Origin: Elizabethkingia occulta | Lineage (GTDB): Bacteria; Bacteroidota; Bacteroidia; Flavobacteriales; Weeksellaceae | Reading direction: 5' to 3' | Assembly (NCBI RefSeq): GCF_002023715.1 | Contig: NZ_MAHX01000018.1 | Coordinates: forward strand, 248,001 to 312,000 | DNA: 64,000 nucleotides | Shown: piece by piece, positions 7,996 through 15,923 of the stretch | Layout of the letters: every line of letters begins with the position of its first letter | Numbering within the stretch: the stretch's first letter is position 1 | Position numbers and translations under genes: made by a program | Notes under the pieces: generated by a model | The model's database searches: none | Told to the model about the DNA's origin: nothing | What the model saw: only the letters and a program-made list of their open reading frames with translations

Positions 7996-8988
7996 CTAAG
8001 GATTGTTTGAAAAATTTGTTTTAACGATAGGCTCTGCCAGTTCTGCACTGATAAAATCTATTGGCAGAATGCCATAAGAGCCCTGTGCACTACTCTGAAA
8101 GAAGGTTTTAAGCTTTGGATTTATGGCATTAGAAACTGTAGGAATACTTGGAATCCCGAATATTAGAGGTTTGTAACCGCTTGTGAAATTAATGAACAAC
8201 TTTCCACTGGTATCGGCTTTAGCCTCATTAAGAACGGTCTGAATCTGAGACCATTTAGTATCATTATTATCTACTTTATAGTTGTCCTGTACTTTTACTT
8301 TAACCGGGGAATCATTACTGATCTCAAAAGTGGTATTATCGGCCCAGTTTGTGGCATCCATTCCTTTAGGCTTTGTTTCCGCAGGAAATCTTCTCAATAG
8401 TCTTATCTTTCCTCTTATATCTCCCAGTTTAGGAATATTGTTTCCCAGATCCCATTTAGAAGGATTTTTCTGAACATAAGCATCAAAGGTTTTTTCAAAA
8501 CTTCTGGTTGTATTAGACGCATTATACTCTTCCTTTACCGACATAATCACTGTTTCCGTAGGATGGCTGTCTAAAAATGTATAAACTGCATTCAGTACAT
8601 CATCAAAGTTCAACATCTGATAAACAGGTCCATGGTGTATGGCAAAAGAATCATCAATGTGTCGGCAGCGGATATCCAGAAAGCGGACACCAATATTAAG
8701 CTGTTCAGCGATAGTAAGATTCTGGGTTTTTGCAGTCCCTGAAGGAAATTCTACTGTAGCTCCCGAATCGTGAGTCCCGGGTACTGAGATTTGTGACAAA
8801 GAAACATTATCCTGCAAAGCAGACATCCAGTTGCTAATTCCTACTGAAGCTAAAGAAGCTTTGTTAATGGCAGCAGCATTTAATTGGGCTTTAAGACCTT
8901 CGGAATCTCTTTCCATGGTGTTCTCTGAACATGAAAAGAATACGCCTGCAATTGCAGCGGTCAGCAAATAGTTAGTTAGTTTTTTCAT
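7996..8988 (-). CDS. Phosphatidylinositol-specific phospholipase C (X-domain) lipoprotein
   Basis: 330 residues. Lipoprotein signal with lipobox GVFFSC (Cys20). The PI-PLC X domain runs from about residue 55: SVPGTHDSGA gives the first catalytic histidine (H73), GVRFLDIRCRH and IHHGPVYQ give the second (H118 or H119), then TVIMSVKEEY. Bacterial single-domain PI-PLCs cleave phosphatidylinositol or GPI anchors without calcium; length and motif order fit the family. A lipid anchor would keep it at the cell surface or in the periplasm. Monocistronic. It may act on host membranes, but that is inference. Confidence 0.93.
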   Translation of the reverse strand: MKKLTNYLLTAAIAGVFFSCSENTMERDSEGLKAQLNAAAINKASLASVGISNWMSALQDNVSLSQISVPGTHDSGATVEFPSGTAKTQNLTIAEQLNIGVRFLDIRCRHIDDSFAIHHGPVYQMLNFDDVLNAVYTFLDSHPTETVIMSVKEEYNASNTTRSFEKTFDAYVQKNPSKWDLGNNIPKLGDIRGKIRLLRRFPAETKPKGMDATNWADNTTFEISNDSPVKVKVQDNYKVDNNDTKWSQIQTVLNEAKADTSGKLFINFTSGYKPLIFGIPSIPTVSNAINPKLKTFFQSSAQGSYGILPIDFISAELAEPIVKTNFSNNP

Positions 8989-9082
8989 ATGTGATATATT
9001 ACCAGATATAAAAATACACAGCCCTTGTACAAAGCAGATGAACAGAGTTTTAAACTCTGATTAAGTTATAGTAAACTGCTAT

Positions 9083-9118
9083 GTCAAAAAAAACAAAAGC
9101 CCCATTATGGGGCTTTGT
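9083..9118 (-). terminator. Terminator of the first FISUMP gene
   Basis: AAAGCCCC / GGGGCTTT stem, with an uninterrupted T-rich tail on the minus strand (complement of AAAAAAAACAAAA). Confidence 0.8.
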
Positions 9119-9147
9119 TATATAATTTCAATATAGTTATCCAATAT

Positions 9148-10797
9148 TTATATAGCTATACAACGAATTGAGTTTCCTGTATTTTTAGGGTGGATAACAA
9201 TTGCATTTCTTCCGTTAGCATAAGCATTGCTGGCGTCACTGGCGGTACTGGTCCATACGTGCGGACTTATTCCACGGTTATTTACTCTTCCGCCAGCAGC
9301 ATTACGAGCACCAATTGCAGGAAACGTAAGCTTAACACTGCTATTTCTGTTACTTGTATATACTTTTGCAGCACTAAAATTTGTTGGTGAATCACTGAAA
9401 GTACCTATCTCACTTTTTGTTGTACCATCTAATAAAGATTGTAACTCTGTACGTGTTGGTATACGATAATTTTGTGGGCATGGATCGTTTCCGGTTTTAA
9501 CAGGCGCAGCTTCAGTTCCACTATTCCATGCATTATCTGCAGCTATAGTGGTATTCCATCCTGCTATCTCAGCAGTCTGGGTAGATCCTGTTGCGACAAC
9601 TGCGCTACGACCAAACTGATAAAAATTAGACTGGTCAAATAAAGGTCCAGTATCCGGGTCTGCTCTATTATCTCCCAGATTATAACGCATCCATACTTTT
9701 CCGTTAATACGTGCTGCTTTTTGTCCATTATAATTGTCCAGATAAATATCTGCAGGGTTCAATGTAAATTTCAGATTGTACATAATGCCCGGTGTAATCT
9801 TAAGTCCTGTTAACGCTGCACTCGATACAGTTTGGGTCAGTGGTCCGATGGTAATTGTAGATAAAGTAAATTTACCTGTAGTTGTATTTCCATTCAACAT
9901 GACAGGATTTGCAACAACAACCTGCGTTCCTAAAGTAGGAAATGTTACAGCTGCAGTTCCGGCAGTTCCGGTCTGAGCGGGTGTACCACTGGACAAAGGC
10001 ACATTATAAGATGGATAATTGGAATCTATATTGGCAGTAACAGCGGTAATATTATAACCTGTAGCCGATGCATCTATTGTCGTTGTAATAAGACTTAGCT
10101 TATGCAGTAGAATAACACTCAGGTAATTAGTCTGATCTCCGGATACCGATGTATCTTTTCGGTAGTACATAAAATCTACTGTATTTGCCAATCCCGAAAT
10201 ACTGGCCGTTGCCAGTATTTTGTTAGAAGTATTGGTATAGGTAACATCCGGTAAATCAGTTTGACTTTTTACAGAATAAACAATGAATGTATAGCTGCTT
10301 CCTCCATCCAGATTAAGATCTGCTGTACTACTTTCCTGACCACGAATATAATTTCGCTCTGTTACATATTCCCCTGTAGATCGGAAAACTACTACTTTGT
10401 ATCTGATCCCATTACCCAAAGGTGTTGGTCCGGTTGCTGCTATAAGATTACCACTTAATGAAGCCTGAGTCTTATTACCTAACGAAGTTTTAACTGGTGA
10501 TAATTCTGCTACCAACGTAAAATCATTGTTAAAAGGAATTTCCTTTCTCTGTACAAGGGGTGTCGCTTTCGAAATATTTTTACCTAAAGAAGCCTGTCCG
10601 CCAAGATCAGCAACATCATCAAAGGCTTCTCCTTCTATATTGATCTTCACATTGGCAGTACCGCCTGCAGTTATTTTGTTGTCTGCATCGCTGCTGCGAC
10701 AAGAGAATATTGCAAATAAGATCAATAATAGGCTTACACTAATCGTTATTCCAAAACCTGTACGCTTCGGAATAAATTGTGTCTTTCGTTTTTCCAT
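9148..10797 (-). CDS. FISUMP-domain surface lipoprotein (first paralogue)
   Basis: 549 residues. Lipoprotein signal: a lysine/arginine-rich start, a hydrophobic helix, then the lipobox AIFSC (about residue 33). The middle ~330 residues are Thr/Ser/Asn-rich beta-type repeats resembling fimbrillin-like proteins. The C-terminal ~170 residues carry the FISUMP pattern: INGKVWMRYNLGDNRADPD, FYQFGRSA, DPCPQNYRIPTRTELQSLL, KLTFPAIGARN and a final GNSIRCIAI. It is a clear paralogue of 24919-26577, with the same order and similar length. It is transcribed divergently from a CRP/FNR regulator, and the second copy also has such a regulator beside it. Function unknown; a surface or fimbria-like role is inference. 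Confidence 0.85.
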   Translation of the reverse strand: MEKRKTQFIPKRTGFGITISVSLLLILFAIFSCRSSDADNKITAGGTANVKINIEGEAFDDVADLGGQASLGKNISKATPLVQRKEIPFNNDFTLVAELSPVKTSLGNKTQASLSGNLIAATGPTPLGNGIRYKVVVFRSTGEYVTERNYIRGQESSTADLNLDGGSSYTFIVYSVKSQTDLPDVTYTNTSNKILATASISGLANTVDFMYYRKDTSVSGDQTNYLSVILLHKLSLITTTIDASATGYNITAVTANIDSNYPSYNVPLSSGTPAQTGTAGTAAVTFPTLGTQVVVANPVMLNGNTTTGKFTLSTITIGPLTQTVSSAALTGLKITPGIMYNLKFTLNPADIYLDNYNGQKAARINGKVWMRYNLGDNRADPDTGPLFDQSNFYQFGRSAVVATGSTQTAEIAGWNTTIAADNAWNSGTEAAPVKTGNDPCPQNYRIPTRTELQSLLDGTTKSEIGTFSDSPTNFSAAKVYTSNRNSSVKLTFPAIGARNAAGGRVNNRGISPHVWTSTASDASNAYANGRNAIVIHPKNTGNSIRCIAI

Positions 10798-11306
10798 TTT
10801 TATTTGTTTGTGTTTTTATCAATATCTAAAGCTTATTTCATAGAACTTTTATTTTGAATTATTACTTATGGAGCATGATTACAGCAGTTATGCTACCTAA
10901 CAGCACGACAGGAAAATTCAACAGCATTTATCATATACAGATATCTGATCGTTAGTCAATGGTAAACACAGCATCTGCGAAAGCAGTGCATGTTTTTATT
11001 CCGTAATTATACGGATGGCTCCATAGTAAGAAGAGCCTATTCTTTCGGGAAAGGGTTGTTGGGTAAAAAGTTCATTTGTTTCATCATTTGTTTGTGTTTT
11101 TGTAAAATAAACGACTTCTGCGAATATTTCGAAATAATCTATCAGAAGGAATATTATGCCAGCAAAAATAGAAAATAAAATCAGGAAAACAATGAATATA
11201 AGACAATTAACAATTTACCCTGTGATTTTTTTGATGCTATTTTGTGTAGATGCCGATGAATAAAGCATAAAAAAACTAAGTATCTTTGTAAAAGAATTAA
11301 AATATA
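10798..11306. other. 509-bp divergent intergenic region between FISUMP and CRP/FNR genes
   Basis: No credible gene. On the minus strand a 16-codon ORF (11087-11037) is preceded by ACAAACAA, the same leader string as the FISUMP start, and could be a leader peptide or the decayed counterpart of the 68-residue peptide at 24665. A minus-strand -7 box TATTTTTG lies at 11170-11163, about 365 bp from the FISUMP ATG. The plus-strand 62-codon frame at 10990 is antisense to this leader and looks fortuitous. Confidence 0.4.
11281..11288 (+). promoter_or_regulatory. -7 box of the sulfur-locus CRP/FNR gene
   Basis: TATCTTTG, 18 nt ahead of the ATG at 11307. It matches TAnnTTTG fully; no good -33 element or CRP-like dyad is seen upstream. 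Confidence 0.55.
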
Positions 11307-11930
11307 ATGGAATCTCTGGAACAGATAATATCATTTAAGTCTTCTCCCAGTCTGGTTGAAAAGCTGTATGAATATGGCATGCAGAAAAACTACGATGCCG
11401 GAACTGTTATCCTTCATGAAAACGCCTGTATTCAGGCTATCCCGATTGTAATGAAGGGAACCTTGAAGGTAATCCGTACAGAGGAAGACGGCAGAGAGAT
11501 TTTATTATATTACATCAAAACCGGAGAAAGTTGTATTATGTCTTTTCTAGGCGGTCTGCATAATGAACCCAGCAAAGTTAAAGCTGAAGTCGAAGAAGAG
11601 GCAGAAATACTTTTCCTGCCTATGGCCAAGGTATCCTTATTCATTAAAGAATATCCACAGTGGCTGGATTATATCTTCCGTTTGTATCATAAGCGTTTTG
11701 AAGAATTACTGGACGTTATCAATTCAATAGCCTTTAAAAAAGTTGACGAACGTTTGCTATCACTACTATACAAAAAGAAAGAACTTACCGGTAAAGATAC
11801 TCTAAGCATTACCCACGAACAGCTGGCTAACGAATTGGGAACAGCCAGAGCTGTTGTTTCGCGGCTCTTAAAACAACTTGAAGACAATGGTGTTCTCCAG
11901 CTTGGGAGAAACAAAATTACCCTTATGTGA
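11307..11930 (+). CDS. CRP/FNR-family regulator of the sulfane-sulfur locus
   Basis: 207 residues. N-terminal cyclic-nucleotide-binding-like beta-roll (about 10-125), a long helix, and a C-terminal winged HTH (LSITHEQLANELGTARAVVS, recognition helix near RLLKQLE). It lacks an iron-sulfur cysteine cluster. Its only cysteines are C41 (ENACIQA) and C76 (GESCIMS); the paralogue at 23769 keeps C76 but has Tyr at 41, which makes a dithiol/persulfide sensor possible here (inference). The genes just downstream are preceded by two near-identical CRP-like dyads at a fixed distance from the -7 box, so it is the prime candidate activator of TauE and the CstB-like operon. Confidence 0.9.
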   Translation: MESLEQIISFKSSPSLVEKLYEYGMQKNYDAGTVILHENACIQAIPIVMKGTLKVIRTEEDGREILLYYIKTGESCIMSFLGGLHNEPSKVKAEVEEEAEILFLPMAKVSLFIKEYPQWLDYIFRLYHKRFEELLDVINSIAFKKVDERLLSLLYKKKELTGKDTLSITHEQLANELGTARAVVSRLLKQLEDNGVLQLGRNKITLM

Positions 11931-11970
11931 CTAAAGTAGCTGTACAGGTTTTTTAGTTGAAGCAATTTTG
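11926..11970 (+). promoter_or_regulatory. Class-II-type CRP/FNR site and -7 box ahead of TauE
   Basis: TGTGACTAAAGTAGCT at 11926-11941 (centre 11933.5) and -7 box CAATTTTG ending in G at 11970, 36.5 bp away. The site overlaps the stop of the regulator gene. The dyad continues with GTACAGG, also found in the second copy at 12795. The -7 box lies downstream of the TTG at 11957, which fixes the TauE start at 11993. Confidence 0.7.
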
Positions 11971-11992
11971 CAGTATCAAACTTAAAAAACAA

Positions 11993-12784
11993 ATGGATAC
12001 AGCAGGATATTTAGCTTCAGTTCTTATAGGAATATCATTAGGATTAATCGGCGGCGGTGGCAGCATTCTTACCGTTCCGGTTCTGGTATACCTGTTTCAT
12101 CTGGATGCTGTCTCTGCAACGGCATATTCTCTCTTTATCGTAGGTGCTACCAGTCTTACAGGTTCCATTTCCTATTTCAGAAAAGGTCTGGTAGATCTTA
12201 AAACAGTTTTCGTGTTTGGTATTCCATCCGTTATTTCTGTTTTTTTCACGAGAACCTATATCATTCCTGTTATTCCTCAGAATATCCTTAGCGTAGGAGA
12301 ATTTACGATCACAAAAAGTATTTTCTTATTGCTGTTATTTGCCATACTCATGATTTTTGCTTCATATGGTATGATTAAAAAGAATAAAGAAACAACCTCA
12401 TCGGAGAAAATACAGTTCAATTATCCTTTAGTAATTACTGAAGGTATACTTATCGGTGTACTTACCGGCCTTATTGGTGCCGGAGGCGGATTTTTAATTA
12501 TTCCTGCTTTGGTTAACTTTATGAAACTTCCCATGAAAACGGCAATCGGAACATCTTTGGTAATTATAGCCATCAACTCCCTGGCAGGTTTCTTATTCTC
12601 TCTGCCACACATCAGTATTCATTGGAATTTCATCCTGAGCATTACAGGGCTTGCCATTATTGGCATACTTGCTGGCAGCTATATTTCAACTAAAATCGAT
12701 GGTAAAAAGCTAAAGCCTGCTTTTGGATGGTTTATACTGATAATGGGTATCTACATTATCACTAAAGAAACCCTGCTGAGCTAA
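11993..12784 (+). CDS. TauE/SafE-family sulfur-anion exporter
   Basis: 263 residues from ATG 11993. A frame extending up to a TTG at 11957 is rejected because the promoter's -7 box lies between. About eight membrane helices in two halves, each opening with a glycine-rich loop: LGLIGGGGSILTVPVLVYLF and VLTGLIGAGGGFLIIPALV, the TauE/SafE signature. Family members export sulfite, sulfoacetate or related anions or move thiosulfate. Lying between a CRP/FNR regulator and a persulfide dioxygenase-rhodanese, it probably removes sulfite made by that enzyme, as TauE does in staphylococcal cst loci (inference from established cst biology). Confidence 0.9.
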   Translation: MDTAGYLASVLIGISLGLIGGGGSILTVPVLVYLFHLDAVSATAYSLFIVGATSLTGSISYFRKGLVDLKTVFVFGIPSVISVFFTRTYIIPVIPQNILSVGEFTITKSIFLLLLFAILMIFASYGMIKKNKETTSSEKIQFNYPLVITEGILIGVLTGLIGAGGGFLIIPALVNFMKLPMKTAIGTSLVIIAINSLAGFLFSLPHISIHWNFILSITGLAIIGILAGSYISTKIDGKKLKPAFGWFILIMGIYIITKETLLS

Positions 12785-12794
12785 GCAATGCTTG

Positions 12795-12839
12795 TGTGAC
12801 AAAAGTAGCTGTACAGGGAAATTGGTATTCCGAAATTTG
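12795..12839 (+). promoter_or_regulatory. Class-II-type CRP/FNR site and -7 box ahead of the CstB-like operon
   Basis: TGTGACAAAAGTAGCT at 12795-12810 (centre 12802.5) followed by GTACAGG, and a -7 box GAAATTTG ending in G at 12839, 36.5 bp away. It differs from the site at 11926 by one base over 22 bp. Confidence 0.72.
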
Positions 12840-12882
12840 TAGTATTAAAAAAATGAATCATTAACGATCTAAAATAAAATTT

Positions 12883-14295
12883 ATGTTTTTTCAACATGTT
12901 TATGACAAAAGTCTAGCACAGGGAAGCTATATCATCGGCTGTCAGGCAACAGGAGAAGCCATTGTAATAGACCCTCAGAGAGATATTGATATTTATCCGG
13001 ATATTGCCGGACAAAACAATCTCCGCATAACAAAAATTACAGAAACCCACATACATGCAGACTTTCTTTCAGGCTCCAGAGAATTGGCAGAAGTAACAGG
13101 TGCAGGATTGTACCTTTCGGATGAAGGTGGCGAAGACTGGCAATACCAGTTTCCACATACAGGATTGAAGGAAGGAGATGTAATCCGTGTCGGAAATCTT
13201 TCTCTGGAAGTATTGCATACACCAGGACATACCCCCGAAAGCATCAGTTTTTTGCTTACAGATCATCCGGCTACGGAGAAACCAGTGATGGTGTTTACCG
13301 GAGATTTTGTATTCGTGGGAGATATTGGCCGTCCGGATTTATTGGAAAAAGCTGCCGGACTTATGGGCACAAAAGAAGCCGGAGCCCGACAGATGTTTCA
13401 GTCTCTGAAAAAATTTGCAGCATTACCAGACTATGTCCAGGTATGGCCGGCCCATGGTGCGGGATCTTCCTGCGGAAAAGCTCTGGGAGCTGTTTCCAGC
13501 TCTACTGTAGGCTATGAAAAAATCCGAAACTGGGCATTTCAGTATGGAGAGAACGAAGAGAATTTCACTGAAAATCTTTTAGATGCTCAGCCGGAACCAC
13601 CGAAGTATTTTGCCATGATGAAGCATCTGAACAAGACAGAACGTCCGTTGCTGACATCTGTTCCCAAACATCCTAAACTAAACAAAGAGGAGTTTAAAAA
13701 TGCTTATGAAAAAGGTATAAGCATTATAGATGCCCGAAATAAGATGAATTTTGCTCGGGGTTTTATTCCCGGTAGTCTAAACATTCAGGGGAACAATTCT
13801 TTTTCCACATGGGCAGGATGGTTACTCAGTTATCAGGAAGAGTTTATTCTGATTTGTGATGATCAGCAAATTGAAGACCTTACCAGAAAGCTTATGCGTG
13901 TAGGGCTGGATAATATATACGGATATATTTCTGACATCAATGATTTAGACATTGAACTTCAAGCAGCTGATATCATCTCTTTGGATGAAATGAAAGCATA
14001 TATACATCAGCCCGATGTACAGATTGTAGATGTACGAAGCGAATCAGAATATAAAGCCGGACATATTGCCGGAGCAGATCATGTTTTTCTGGGAACATTA
14101 CCAGATAATCTGGACAAAATAAGCAAAGACAAGCAGGTGATTATTCACTGTCAGTCGGGTGACCGTTCTGCAATTGCTTATTCCCTTCTGGTCAAAAATG
14201 GTTTTGGAAACATCAAAAATTTCGCAGGCGGAATGAAAAACTGGCTTGCAGATCAGGATAATGTAAATACCGGAATATCCTGTTCCGGGCTGTAG
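12883..14295 (+). CDS. Persulfide dioxygenase-rhodanese fusion (CstB-like architecture)
   Basis: 470 residues in three parts. Residues 1-240 are an ETHE1-type metallo-beta-lactamase domain: THIHADFLSG (metal ligands), VLHTPGHTPESISF, GDFVFVGDIGRPDL and VWPAHGAGSSCGK. Residues ~265-360 are a rhodanese fold without an active cysteine (IIDARNKMNFARGFIPGSLN). Residues ~370-470 are an active rhodanese, IVDVRSESEYKAGHIAGA, with C423 in HCQSGDRSA, and the tail NTGISCSGL. This order (dioxygenase, pseudo-rhodanese, rhodanese) is that of CstB, which turns low-molecular-weight persulfides into thiosulfate or sulfite in the cytoplasm. It heads the operon with thioredoxin and YeeE/YedE. Confidence 0.93.
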   Translation: MFFQHVYDKSLAQGSYIIGCQATGEAIVIDPQRDIDIYPDIAGQNNLRITKITETHIHADFLSGSRELAEVTGAGLYLSDEGGEDWQYQFPHTGLKEGDVIRVGNLSLEVLHTPGHTPESISFLLTDHPATEKPVMVFTGDFVFVGDIGRPDLLEKAAGLMGTKEAGARQMFQSLKKFAALPDYVQVWPAHGAGSSCGKALGAVSSSTVGYEKIRNWAFQYGENEENFTENLLDAQPEPPKYFAMMKHLNKTERPLLTSVPKHPKLNKEEFKNAYEKGISIIDARNKMNFARGFIPGSLNIQGNNSFSTWAGWLLSYQEEFILICDDQQIEDLTRKLMRVGLDNIYGYISDINDLDIELQAADIISLDEMKAYIHQPDVQIVDVRSESEYKAGHIAGADHVFLGTLPDNLDKISKDKQVIIHCQSGDRSAIAYSLLVKNGFGNIKNFAGGMKNWLADQDNVNTGISCSGL

Positions 14296-14336
14296 AAGAG
14301 TACTACAGTTACTTTTAATATTTAATAAAAAACGAT

Positions 14337-14651
14337 ATGAATTTTCAGGAGATCATCAACAGTGACAAACCGGTACTGGTTGATTTTTATGCAGAATGGT
14401 GCGGACCATGTCAGATAATGTTCCCTATCTTAGAGGATGTAAAACAACGTGTGGGAGATAGTGCCGGCATTATTAAAATAGATATAGATAAAAACCAACA
14501 GCTTGCAGCTGCTTATAAAATAAGAAGCATTCCTACACTTATTGTATTTAAAAATGGTGAGATACGCTGGCGCCAATCAGGAGTATTTCCTGCAAATGAA
14601 TTAGAGCGATTGATTAACGAAAATACGGAGAATAATGTTAGAACTTATTAA
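14337..14651 (+). CDS. Thioredoxin
   Basis: 104 residues, the size of a classic cytoplasmic thioredoxin, with WCGPC (C22, C25) after LVDFYAE and the cis-proline segment SIPTLIVFKNG. It lies 41 bp after the persulfide dioxygenase gene, and its last 17 bases overlap the next gene, so it is co-translated with the YeeE/YedE half. A likely job is reducing protein persulfides or recycling the rhodanese cysteine (inference). Confidence 0.95.
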   Translation: MNFQEIINSDKPVLVDFYAEWCGPCQIMFPILEDVKQRVGDSAGIIKIDIDKNQQLAAAYKIRSIPTLIVFKNGEIRWRQSGVFPANELERLINENTENNVRTY

Positions 14652-15198
14652 ACAACCATGGCCCTGGTACGTGGCCGGACCATTAATCGGATTAACTGTT
14701 CCTGCCTTACTTATTTTAGGAAACAAATCTTTTGGTATCAGCGGAACATTACGTAATGTTTGTGCTTCATGTATGCCTGCCAATATTCCGTTTTTTAAAT
14801 ATGACTGGAAAAAAGAAATCTGGAACTGGTTTTTTGTTATCGGTATCTTCTTTGGCGGGGTCATTGCCTCAGTATTTTTAGCCAATCCCCACCCTATCGA
14901 AGTCAGCCCTGATCTGGCATCTGAACTCGCAGGTTATGGAATTACCAATTATAATAATCTGGTTCCGGAAGATATCCTGAACTGGCAGTCACTCTTTACC
15001 CTAAAAGGTTTTCTGATGATGGTTGTGGGTGGATTTTTAGTTGGTTTCGGATCTCGTTATGCCGGAGGTTGTACAAGTGGCCATGCCGTAATGGGATTAT
15101 CCAACCTGCAACTGCCTTCACTGATTGCCACAATATGTTTTATGATTGGCGGCTTTATTATGGCTAATCTAATATTACCTATCATCTTATCACTTTAA
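14635..15198 (+). CDS. YeeE/YedE-family protein, first half (thiosulfate-uptake-like)
   Basis: 187 residues with about four or five membrane helices. The conserved cysteine motif SRYAGGCTSGHAVMGLSNL is that of the first conserved half of YeeE/YedE (DUF395) proteins; in YeeE such cysteines relay thiosulfate across the inner membrane. The start ATG overlaps the thioredoxin stop by 17 bp. In many Bacteroidota the transporter is encoded as two half-size proteins, and the second half follows 11 bp downstream. Confidence 0.9.
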   Translation: MLELIKQPWPWYVAGPLIGLTVPALLILGNKSFGISGTLRNVCASCMPANIPFFKYDWKKEIWNWFFVIGIFFGGVIASVFLANPHPIEVSPDLASELAGYGITNYNNLVPEDILNWQSLFTLKGFLMMVVGGFLVGFGSRYAGGCTSGHAVMGLSNLQLPSLIATICFMIGGFIMANLILPIILSL

Positions 15199-15209
15199 AT
15201 ACAGATACA

Positions 15210-15698
15210 ATGAAACAAAATACAGACAATAAAGTACAATCGGCGGAGCTGATATGCGCTAATGAAAATACTCCGGCAGATAAATGGTACACCAATATCA
15301 GGTACCTGATTGTGGGTATATTATTCGGTATTATATTTATAAAAGCAGAAGTAATCAGTTGGTTTCGCATACAGGAAATGTTCCGCCTGCAATCCTTTTT
15401 CATGTATAAAGTAATTGGAAGTGCGGTAATAACCGGTATTATTTCCGTTCAGATTATTAAAAGATTCAACATAAAAACAATCGATGGAAATCCAATTAAC
15501 ATAGCCCCAAAGAAATTCAGCAAAGGACAAATCTACGGTGGTTTGATCTTTGGATTGGGCTGGGCGCTAACAGGAGCTTGTCCGGGATCTTTTTTCGCAC
15601 AAATCGGAACAGGAGCTACAGTAATTATTGTTACTCTTCTCAGTGCTATTGCCGGAACATGGGTTTACGGATATTTACGGGAAAAACTTCCCCACTAG
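15210..15698 (+). CDS. YeeE/YedE-family protein, second half
   Basis: 162 residues with a hydrophilic ~28-residue N-terminal tail and about four membrane helices. The motif GLGWALTGACPGSFFAQIGTG carries the second conserved cysteine of the YeeE/YedE family. It probably pairs with the preceding half to form one sulfur-compound channel. Last gene of the operon, followed by a strong terminator. Confidence 0.88.
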   Translation: MKQNTDNKVQSAELICANENTPADKWYTNIRYLIVGILFGIIFIKAEVISWFRIQEMFRLQSFFMYKVIGSAVITGIISVQIIKRFNIKTIDGNPINIAPKKFSKGQIYGGLIFGLGWALTGACPGSFFAQIGTGATVIIVTLLSAIAGTWVYGYLREKLPH

Positions 15699-15734
15699 AT
15701 GTAATGTAATCTATTCCACTTTATATAATAGAAG

Positions 15735-15770
15735 AAGGCCGCGCAGATTTTTTAAATCTGTGCGGCTTTT
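15735..15770 (+). terminator. Terminator of the sulfur operon
   Basis: Long stem GCCGCGCAGATTT / AATCTGTGCGGC (one G-T wobble), with AA on the left and TTTT on the right. Confidence 0.85.
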
Positions 15771-15923
15771 GGTTAATTCCATCCCGAATGTAACATTATA
15801 ATACCTACTGTTGTCTTTAAGTAAAAACGGTAAAATCTTTTTGGATTAACCAAAATATGCTGTAACCTGATTTAAGTATATTTGATTTGAATAGAGTTCA
15901 GATAACACACAAATACAATTTAT

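Noticed and set aside
10990-11178. 62-codon plus-strand frame upstream of the CRP/FNR gene
   Set aside because: Cysteine/phenylalanine-rich, antisense to the FISUMP leader, no plausible leader sequence or family; likely chance.
11957-11992. TTG start extending TauE by 12 residues
   Set aside because: The -7 box of the TauE promoter (11963-11970) lies within this extension, so it would not be transcribed.
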